From Sulfurovum sp. bin170 (GTDB lineage: Bacteria; Campylobacterota; Campylobacteria; Campylobacterales; Sulfurovaceae), in NCBI RefSeq assembly GCF_010892395.1, contig NZ_JAACKB010000395.1:1-5826 (forward strand): a stretch of 5,826 bases of DNA, in the 5' to 3' direction. The notes under the pieces are model-generated. The model was given only the letters and a program-made list of their open reading frames with translations. It was not told the DNA's origin and made no database searches. Each line of letters begins with the position of its first letter. Position 1 is the stretch's first letter. Position numbers and translations under genes: made by a program. Below are positions 1-4,124 of this stretch, in pieces.

Positions 1-1
1 A

Positions 2-73
2 TTTAAGGAAGACAGGGGAATTTCGGATGATGAGTGGAGAGAGATTACTGACTTTGCTGGGGTTGGGGAGTAA
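2..73 (+). CDS. Possible 3' end of an unidentified gene (partial)
   Basis: An open frame runs in from the left edge and stops at TAA 71-73. It gives 23 residues that include GISDDEWREITDFAGVGE, an acidic, tryptophan-containing tail that reads like real protein. I do not recognise the family. A second plus-strand frame (3-110) and one minus-strand frame are also open across the same bases. The choice therefore rests only on the more protein-like composition of this frame. The sequence downstream is gene-poor and repeat-rich, so this could be the end of an accessory gene, but that is inference. Confidence 0.35.
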   Translation, partial: FKEDRGISDDEWREITDFAGVGE

Positions 74-132
74 TTTGGGGTTTTTCCGTAGTTTTCAGCA
101 AAATAGATAAAGCCTAATATTACAGAAAATCA

Positions 133-165
133 ACAACCACCCCCTAAAGGTTGTCTAGTGGTTGT
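133..165. repeat. Inverted repeat ACAACCAC / GTGGTTGT
   Basis: ACAACCAC at 133-140 is the exact reverse complement of GTGGTTGT at 158-165, with a 17-base loop. A further GGTTGT at 149-154 lies inside the loop, so the left arm could pair with either right arm. No T-tract follows, so this is not a classical intrinsic terminator on the plus strand. Role unknown. Confidence 0.6.
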
Positions 166-194
166 CTTGCTGTAAACTCCGAGCTTTAGGTATA

Positions 195-237
195 TTTACA
201 ACCCCCAACCTTTATTTTTCAGTTTGAGGGTTGTAAA
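195..237. repeat. 10-bp perfect inverted repeat TTTACAACCC / GGGTTGTAAA
   Basis: TTTACAACCC at 195-204 pairs perfectly with GGGTTGTAAA at 228-237 around a 23-base loop. It shares the ACAACC/GGTTGT core with the inverted repeat at 133-165. The loop is longer than in ordinary terminators. It could be a transcript end structure, a protein-binding site or part of a decayed mobile element, and the sequence alone does not decide between these. Confidence 0.6.
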
Positions 238-351
238 AGAAACAAAAGCACAAAAAACACATACTTAGCACATAAAAAGAAACACTTTATGCTTTTTATA
301 TAAGCCCTAAATTGTGGGCTTCAAAGGTATTTTTTACTAAAAAAAGAAACA
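235..351 (+). repeat. Three direct copies of AAAAGAAACA
   Basis: Exact 10-base copies occur at 235-244, 275-284 and 342-351. Copies 1 and 3 also share a following AAA-GCA-CAC-like stretch, with one or two bases shifted. The spacing is uneven (40 and 67 bases) and the surroundings are A-rich, so part of this may be low-complexity chance. The third copy is also an arm of the inverted repeat at 341-383. Confidence 0.45.
302..321. terminator. Small GC hairpin, possible weak terminator
   Basis: AAGCCC (302-307) pairs with GGGCTT (316-321) around an 8-base loop. A run of six T lies at 330-335, eight bases past the stem, so a plus-strand intrinsic terminator is possible but imperfect. No intact plus-strand gene lies just upstream. 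Confidence 0.3.
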
Positions 352-383
352 AAGCAACACTTTTTTTAAAAATGTTTCTTTTT
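341..383. repeat. 11-bp inverted repeat AAAAAGAAACA / TGTTTCTTTTT
   Basis: AAAAAGAAACA at 341-351 is the exact reverse complement of TGTTTCTTTTT at 373-383, with a 21-base loop that itself contains T- and A-runs. The stem is nearly all A-T, so its stability is modest. It sits just beyond the broken IS3-like remnant and may be part of that element's debris. Confidence 0.45.
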
Positions 384-406
384 CGAGTAGCTAAAACTAT
401 CAATTT

Positions 407-448
407 TTATTTGAACTTTGCACTGTATACTTTTCTTTTTGTGCTCAT
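407..448 (-). pseudogene. IS3-family OrfA N-terminal remnant
   Basis: On the minus strand an ATG at 448-446 follows a good Shine-Dalgarno (AAGGG, six bases before it) and encodes MSTKRKVYSAKFK, then TAA at 409-407. The pattern basic-KRK-x-Y-S-x-x-FK matches the start of IS3-family OrfA helix-turn-helix proteins, which normally continue for about 90-100 residues. The bases after the stop give no OrfA continuation in the same frame. The intact ribosome binding site and start with loss of everything after codon 13 point to a truncated insertion sequence. The match is short and from memory, so the family call is tentative. Confidence 0.5.
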
Positions 449-525
449 CACTTACCCTTCTCTTTTTCTAATTTTACACTTTTAGAATAAAAATATTTTT
501 TTATTGGTTCTTTTATTGGGGTACA
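407..525 (-). mobile_element. Probable left-end fragment of an IS3-family element
   Basis: Reading the minus strand from 525, the sequence starts TGTACCCCAATAAAAGAACC. This resembles the TG-starting, C-rich terminal repeats of many IS3-family elements. It runs about 77 bases to the OrfA-like start at 448, a normal leader length for such elements. The terminal stretch contains TTTATTGG twice on the plus strand (500-507, 512-519), which could be transposase-binding repeats. No matching right end is visible in the window, so the fragment is one-ended. Confidence 0.4.
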
Positions 526-530
526 TTATA
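525..530 (-). promoter_or_regulatory. TATAAT box at the IS3-like remnant's edge
   Basis: A perfect minus-strand TATAAT lies at 530-525, straddling the proposed end of the IS3-like fragment, with no clear -35. It would drive the OrfA-like start at 448 if active. In DNA this AT-rich a lone -10 match is weak evidence. Confidence 0.25.
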
Positions 531-539
531 TTTTTTAAA

Positions 540-583
540 GTGACTACTAATAGTACTACTCTTTTACTTAGATGTGACTACTA
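540..583 (+). repeat. Direct repeat GTGACTACTA, two copies
   Basis: GTGACTACTA occurs at 540-549 and 574-583, starts 34 bases apart, with related TAGTACTACT between them at 551-560. It lies between the IS3-like fragment and ssrA. No gene nearby explains it. A protein-binding site or chance are both possible. Confidence 0.45.
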
Positions 584-673
584 CATATTAGACTAACTTA
601 AACAATAAGTAGGGTTAAGATGATTATTTTATGGTAATTCTTAGAGGGTATTAGATGAAGTTAGATTAAATAT

Positions 674-1045
674 TGGTGGAGACGAGGGGAATTGAACCCC
701 TGTCCTAAAATAGCTAGTGTTATGACTCTACATGTTTAGTCGGTGATGTTAAATCTCATCTTGCTTTGCACAACACCCAAGGCTACACAAGACCAGCTAG
801 GATTCTCACACTATGGCATAGCTTCCATAGAGCATAGTCATCAGATGTGATACCTCAAAGTCTGATTAAGATGACACTCATCAGCGAGGCAGTCCTCCGC
901 AGAGCGGGGTTATACTTACGCTACTGCGTAAGCTGGACGGTAATCTGTATTGTTTGCGTTTATTCGCGTTTGAGCCGTGTAACGGAGTTGCCCAGTCCGA
1001 CATGCACATAACTCCGACTACTCCAGTCGAAACCAAGTCATCCCC
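674..1045 (-). ncRNA. ssrA: Transfer-messenger RNA (tmRNA)
   Basis: A one-piece tmRNA of 372 nt, which with SmpB rescues ribosomes stalled on broken mRNAs and tags the unfinished protein for degradation. The 5' end GGGGATG pairs with CGTCTCC near the 3' end (with G-T wobbles), and ACCA follows, so CCA is encoded. The third pair is G-T, corresponding to the G3-U70 pair that alanyl-tRNA synthetase recognises. The T-arm shows AGGGG, loop TTCAATT, then CCCCT. Near the 5' end the conserved GTGCATGTCGG resembles the first pseudoknot region. The tag frame (957-916) begins with the resume codon GCA. The 5' boundary is set by acceptor pairing and the 3' boundary by CCA. Confidence 0.97.
916..957 (-). 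other. tmRNA proteolysis-tag reading frame
   Basis: Within ssrA, GCA AAC AAT begins the tag and TAA (918-916) ends it, giving ANNTDYRPAYAVA. The ANN start is common in tmRNA tags of Campylobacterota and other Proteobacteria, and the small hydrophobic end (AVA) is what ClpXP-type proteases recognise. The alanine on charged tmRNA is added before these residues. This frame has no start codon of its own and is not an independent gene. Confidence 0.93.
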
Positions 1046-1053
1046 AAATTCTC

Positions 1054-1072
1054 GTAGATAAAAACTATCTAC
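1054..1072 (-). other. Hairpin in the tmRNA precursor leader
   Basis: GTAGATA (1054-1060) and TATCTAC (1066-1072) form a perfect 7-bp stem around a 5-base loop. It lies wholly between the predicted start of transcription (near 1078) and the mature tmRNA 5' end at 1045, so it would fold in the leader that RNase P removes. No T-tract follows on the minus strand, which argues against a terminator. Confidence 0.6.
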
Positions 1073-1084
1073 AGAGGAATATTC

Positions 1085-1113
1085 ATTATAGCACTAAATG
1101 CTAACTTTGTCAA
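1085..1113 (-). promoter_or_regulatory. Consensus sigma-70 promoter of ssrA
   Basis: On the minus strand, TTGACA at 1113-1108 and TATAAT at 1090-1085 are both perfect consensus hexamers separated by exactly 17 bases. Transcription should begin near 1078, about 33 bases before mature tmRNA. The -35 box overlaps the end of the upstream coiled-coil gene: the TGA stop at 1112-1110 lies inside TTGACA. Such a strong promoter fits an abundant stable RNA. Confidence 0.92.
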
Positions 1114-1337
1114 GCCAATAATTTTCCTATCTTTTGAGTAATATCCTCAATCTCCATCTCTCTCAACTCTTCACTCTCTTGAAGTTTCAAAACCTCTTGG
1201 TTTAGTTCTTCAACTTTTTTCTTTGTGGATGCCAACTCTTGTGAAAGCATAATATTTTCATCTTTGATTCTTGTGTATTTCTCTACAATAAGTGATATTT
1301 TTGCACCTAACTCTTCTAAAGCTGTTTGATTTCTCAT
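1110..1337 (-). CDS. Small coiled-coil protein, ZapB-like in form
   Basis: This encodes 75 residues, almost entirely predicted alpha-helical coiled coil: leucine/isoleucine positions recur in heptads between repeated E, K and Q from about residue 7 to 73. No signal peptide, membrane segment or cysteine is visible. Size and layout resemble the cell-division factor ZapB (about 80 residues) and small epsilonproteobacterial coiled-coil proteins, but composition-driven similarity is a poor guide and I do not assign a function. The ATG has a clear Shine-Dalgarno (AGGAG, six bases upstream), which supports the start. The gene lies 78 bp downstream of trpA on the same strand with its own promoter-like boxes, and its stop codon sits inside the ssrA -35 box. 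Confidence 0.82.
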   Translation of the reverse strand: MRNQTALEELGAKISLIVEKYTRIKDENIMLSQELASTKKKVEELNQEVLKLQESEELREMEIEDITQKIGKLLA

Positions 1338-1364
1338 GTTTTGCTCCTAGTTTTTAATTTTAAT

Positions 1365-1405
1365 ATTATATTAATATTATAGCGTTGTTATCTTAGATTA
1401 TAACA
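1365..1405 (-). promoter_or_regulatory. Promoter region of the coiled-coil gene
   Basis: On the minus strand TGTTATAAT (1405-1397) is a perfect extended -10 box, and two more TATAAT hexamers follow at 1381-1376 and 1370-1365. No good -35 is visible, as is usual for AT-rich Campylobacterota promoters. The first box would give a leader of about 50 bases. The gene probably does not depend on trpA read-through, though both could contribute. Confidence 0.55.
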
Positions 1406-1415
1406 TAATTCCCAA

Positions 1416-2156
1416 CTATTCGTTAATTTTCTCTTTAATCTCTTTAGCTAGTTTTGATACTTTATCAATTTTTTGGCTACTACTCAACTGCTCATCTAAC
1501 AACACTTTTATAAATGCCGAACCAACAATAACCCCATCAACACCTTCTGCTTTCTCTTTGGCTGTCTTCTCATTAACTCCAAAACCAACATAGACAGGTG
1601 TATCTGTAAACTCTTTTATATCTGTTATTATAGGTTGCAAATCTTCACTCTCTCCTGAGCCAGTAATTCCTGCATAGGCTACAAGATAGATGAACTTTTG
1701 TGCATCTGTTACTATCTCTTTGATTCGCTCTTTGCTATCTGTTGGGGCGATAAAGTCGATGAGATTTAGACCAGCCTCTCTTATCATAGGTTGATATGGT
1801 TTTGCCTCCTCATATGGCAAATCAGGGATGATAAATCCATTTACACCACTGCTTTTTGCTTCTGAAATAAACTTCTCTACTCCTTTATGATAAAAAGGAT
1901 TGAAATATCCCATCCACAGAGTATCTATGTGAGGAGCTATCTCTTTTGATACATCAAATAGATGCTGAAGTCTGAAACCATTTTGCAAAGCTTTTAGGTT
2001 TGCTTTTTCTATAATTGGACCATCAGCGACTGGGTCAGAGAATGGAATACCAAGCTCCAATGTATCAACACCAGCCTCAGAGAGTGCCAATGCCATATCA
2101 ACTGTGAAATTGAGCGTTGGGTAACCTGTAGTAATATATGCAACTAAATTTTTCAA
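1416..2156 (-). CDS. trpA: Tryptophan synthase alpha chain
   Basis: The cytoplasmic alpha subunit cleaves indole-3-glycerol phosphate to indole and glyceraldehyde 3-phosphate and passes indole to TrpB. The 246-residue TIM barrel carries LELGIPFSDPVADGP at 33-47. E34 and D45 match the E. coli catalytic pair E49 and D60, with a constant offset of 15. Phosphate-site segments follow: AGITGSG (162-168), VGFGV (190-194) and VGSAF (211-215). The protein is slightly shorter than the usual 250-270, mainly at the N-terminus. The start is TTG (2156-2154): no ATG lies between it and the in-frame stop upstream, it gives the expected MKNLVAYITTGYP start, and AAGAG lies six bases before it. No other trp gene is nearby, so trpB must lie elsewhere. 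Confidence 0.96.
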   Translation of the reverse strand: MKNLVAYITTGYPTLNFTVDMALALSEAGVDTLELGIPFSDPVADGPIIEKANLKALQNGFRLQHLFDVSKEIAPHIDTLWMGYFNPFYHKGVEKFISEAKSSGVNGFIIPDLPYEEAKPYQPMIREAGLNLIDFIAPTDSKERIKEIVTDAQKFIYLVAYAGITGSGESEDLQPIITDIKEFTDTPVYVGFGVNEKTAKEKAEGVDGVIVGSAFIKVLLDEQLSSSQKIDKVSKLAKEIKEKINE

Positions 2157-2185
2157 TATAAACTCTTTTCTAAAATAATATCGGT

Positions 2186-2193
2186 ATTATACA
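2186..2193 (-). promoter_or_regulatory. trpA promoter -10 (TGTATAAT)
   Basis: TGTATAAT on the minus strand at 2193-2186 is a strong -10 box of the type common in Campylobacterota. It would start transcription near 2179, leaving about 22 untranslated bases before the TTG start. That leader is too short for a trp leader-peptide attenuator, and none is seen. Confidence 0.6.
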
Positions 2194-2202
2194 TTTTTTT
2201 GA

Positions 2203-2208
2203 TAAAAT
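2203..2208 (+). promoter_or_regulatory. Putative panB promoter -10 (TAAAAT)
   Basis: TAAAAT within TTGATAAAATT lies about 27 bases before the panB ATG and just after a T-run, the usual setting of Campylobacterota -10 boxes. It sits back to back with the trpA -10 in a 78-bp gap. No -35 match is apparent. Confidence 0.4.
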
Positions 2209-2234
2209 TACTAAAAACTTGAGGTAGATAGATC

Positions 2235-3047
2235 ATGAGTATTCATACAGACAAAATTGCTAAAAAAGTAACGCTTACTACAATTGCAAAGATGAAAGGC
2301 GTAGAGCCTATAACGATGGTCACGGCATACGATGCCCTATTTGCAAAGCTATTTGATGGCAATGTTGATATGATTTTGGTGGGGGATAGCCTAAATATGA
2401 GTTTTTTGGGAAAAGAGGATACCCTTTCAGCTACGATGAATCAGATGATTTACCATACACAAGCGGTCTGTAATGGTGCAACACTTCCTCTAATCGTACT
2501 AGATATGCCATTTGGCTCCTATACCAATCGAGAAGATGCCGTAAGAAATGCTACACGAGCCTACCAAGAGACCAATGCACAAGCTGTCAAGATAGAGGGT
2601 GGAAAAGAGAGAGCCAATATAGTTAAAGCATTAACTGATAACTCTATCGCTGTCTTGGGTCATATCGGACTGATGCCACAGTTTTTACGCTCTGATGGTG
2701 GGTATAAGATTCGAGGAAAGGATAAAACCGATATAGATAGCTTGATAGAGGATGCTAGAGCATTGGAGTCCGCAGGAGCATTTGCTATTGTAGTGGAGGG
2801 TGTAAAATCAGAAGCTGGAAAAGCGATAACGGACGCTGTCAATATTCCAACTATTGGTATAGGTGCAGGGATTGATACAGATGGTCAAGTTTTAGTCTGG
2901 TCTGATATGTTTGGATTTTTTGAAGATTTTAAGCCAAAATTTGTTAAACAGTACTCTAAAGGTGCAGAGATTATTCGTGAGAATTTAGACAGATATACAA
3001 CCGAAGTAAAAGAGAAAAAATTTCCAAGCAAGGAGTTTACATATTAA
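2235..3047 (+). CDS. panB: 3-methyl-2-oxobutanoate hydroxymethyltransferase
   Basis: PanB transfers a hydroxymethyl group from 5,10-methylenetetrahydrofolate to 2-oxoisovalerate, giving ketopantoate. This is the first committed step to pantothenate and coenzyme A, and it occurs in the cytoplasm. The 270 residues match the usual family length (about 260-280). Visible family motifs in order: TAYDA (30-34), VGDS with metal ligand D51, LDMPFGSY (89-96) with D90, KIEGG (119-123) with E121, GHIGLMPQ (142-149), VVEGV (187-191) with E189 in the place of the general base, and IPTIGIGAG (205-213). The ATG is preceded by GAGG ten bases upstream. The next gene starts one base after the stop, so the two are probably co-transcribed. 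Confidence 0.97.
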   Translation: MSIHTDKIAKKVTLTTIAKMKGVEPITMVTAYDALFAKLFDGNVDMILVGDSLNMSFLGKEDTLSATMNQMIYHTQAVCNGATLPLIVLDMPFGSYTNREDAVRNATRAYQETNAQAVKIEGGKERANIVKALTDNSIAVLGHIGLMPQFLRSDGGYKIRGKDKTDIDSLIEDARALESAGAFAIVVEGVKSEAGKAITDAVNIPTIGIGAGIDTDGQVLVWSDMFGFFEDFKPKFVKQYSKGAEIIRENLDRYTTEVKEKKFPSKEFTY

Positions 3048-3048
3048 A

Positions 3049-4095
3049 ATGACAAAAAAAGCTGACTATATAATCGCCATACTTTTTGGATTGGCTCTGC
3101 TTGGTGCTTATAGTATCTATCAACCATTTCTTCTCTCAATGGTGGTAGCACTTCTGCTAACTATGGCAACAGCCAATGTGCATCAGAAATTTTCACAACA
3201 TATCAACTCGGAGAGTATCTCTTCAGCCATACTTACGATGCTACTTTTTATTATACTTTTTGTCCCTATTATCTATTTTACAACCATAGGGGTACAATCT
3301 ATATCAACTATTGATGCTGATATTATCACCAAAACCACCATCAAAATAAACTATGCTGTTGAGGGGATTCCTCTCTTAGAAGAGTTGGTACAAGAGTATG
3401 TTAATAATGATAAAATCTTGGAAACTATTAAAACCTCAACAACTTTTGTTACAAAAGCTGGAACCCAAGGGGTTGATTTTGTAAAAAATGTCTTTTTTGT
3501 AATCATCTTCTACTATGTTTTAAATCGATATGCTGATAGACTTTTTGCTCTTATGAAAAAGCTTCTCCCTATGCGTGATGAGGAGGGGAATCAACTCCTT
3601 ACGGAGATTTCATCAACAATGGAGATTGTATTTTACTCTATTGTGGTTACGGCTATCTTTGAGGGTATGCTTTTTGGTATCATGGCTAGTTTTTTTGGAT
3701 TTAATGGTCTGCTATTTGGTATGATATATGGTTTTGCTTCACTTATACCCATCATTGGTGGAGCAATAGTCTGGATACCTGTCTCTCTTTTTGCATGGAG
3801 TACTTTAACTGCCAATACGGCGATATTTATAGCCTCTTACTCTATCGTAGTCATCTCAATTATCGCCGATACCTTTATAAAACCTATGATTATAAAATAT
3901 ATCAAAGATGACCTGCTTCACAGTTCAGTAAAAATTAATGAGCTGATTATATTTTTCTCTATCTTAGCAGGGATGAGTTCTTATGGTTTTTGGGGGATGA
4001 TTTTAGGGCCTGCGATTACTTCGTTTTTGATTGCTATCTCGCGGGTTTATATTGAGCTTTATGGGAATAATTCTCATGAAGTTTTTAGCAAATAA
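3049..4095 (+). CDS. AI-2E family (UPF0118) membrane protein
   Basis: A 348-residue inner-membrane protein of the AI-2E/UPF0118 transporter family, whose members have been linked to export of autoinducer-2, Na+/H+ exchange or other small solutes. The substrate cannot be read from sequence. Hydrophobic segments lie near 7-45 (two spans), 58-81, 142-158, 194-216, 219-250, 256-275 and 298-330. The stretch between about 85 and 140 is the family's less hydrophobic soluble part. Conserved features include PIIGGAIVWIP (234-244), D274 with IKPMII (277-282), and a C-terminal glycine-rich SILAGMSSYGFWGMILGPA (304-322). The ATG follows panB after one base; AAGGAG lies 13 bases upstream inside panB, so coupled translation is likely. 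No functional link to pantothenate is implied by position alone. Confidence 0.9.
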   Translation: MTKKADYIIAILFGLALLGAYSIYQPFLLSMVVALLLTMATANVHQKFSQHINSESISSAILTMLLFIILFVPIIYFTTIGVQSISTIDADIITKTTIKINYAVEGIPLLEELVQEYVNNDKILETIKTSTTFVTKAGTQGVDFVKNVFFVIIFYYVLNRYADRLFALMKKLLPMRDEEGNQLLTEISSTMEIVFYSIVVTAIFEGMLFGIMASFFGFNGLLFGMIYGFASLIPIIGGAIVWIPVSLFAWSTLTANTAIFIASYSIVVISIIADTFIKPMIIKYIKDDLLHSSVKINELIIFFSILAGMSSYGFWGMILGPAITSFLIAISRVYIELYGNNSHEVFSK

Positions 4096-4107
4096 CGAAT
4101 ATAAAAT

Positions 4108-4124
4108 GTTCGGTGTTACCGAAC
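4108..4124 (-). terminator. Intrinsic terminator between convergent genes
   Basis: GTTCGGT (4108-4114) and ACCGAAC (4118-4124) form a 7-bp stem with a 3-base loop. On the minus strand it directly abuts the U32 gene's TAG stop (4127-4125) and is followed by ATTTTATATT, so it looks like that gene's terminator. On the plus strand the next T-run is at 4137-4143, too far away to be ideal, though the hairpin may still slow read-through from the AI-2E gene. Confidence 0.65.

Larger units (their letters stand above)
74..673. other. 600-bp AT-rich region without an intact gene
   Basis: No frame on either strand carries a convincing complete protein here. The region holds inverted repeats built on ACAACC/GGTTGT (133-237), a small hairpin at 302-321, three direct copies of AAAAGAAACA, an 11-bp inverted repeat (341-351 with 373-383), a 13-codon remnant resembling an IS3-family OrfA start (407-448, minus), and two copies of GTGACTACTA (540-549, 574-583). 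It borders the 3' end of ssrA, a frequent insertion point for mobile DNA in bacteria. The repeats and the IS remnant are consistent with an eroded accessory region. Confidence 0.7.

Noticed and set aside
3..110. Alternative plus-strand frame at the left edge ending TAA 108-110, plus an open minus-strand frame
   Set aside because: The leucine/glycine-rich or serine/proline-rich products look less protein-like than the frame ending at 73, and neither has added support.
133..351. CRISPR-like array from the repeated short motifs
   Set aside because: Repeats are 6-10 bases with irregular spacing and mixed orientation; there are no 25-40 base repeats or uniform spacers.
14..693. AGGGGAATT occurs in the same orientation at 14-22 and in the ssrA T-arm at 685-693, a possible att direct repeat.
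   Set aside because: Nine bases (12 of 13 with a gap) is too short, the left copy lies in a possible coding tail, and no integrase is visible; likely chance.
1382..1415. Possible terminator between trpA and the coiled-coil gene (GTTAT/ATAAC)
   Set aside because: Only a 5-bp A-T-rich stem without a clear T-tract, and it overlaps the promoter-like TATAAT.
2660..2842. 60-codon minus-strand open frame inside panB
   Set aside because: It lies wholly antisense to a well-supported gene, has no RBS context and its composition is a codon shadow.
3633..3815. 60-codon minus-strand open frame inside the AI-2E family gene
   Set aside because: Antisense shadow of membrane-protein codons; no independent support.
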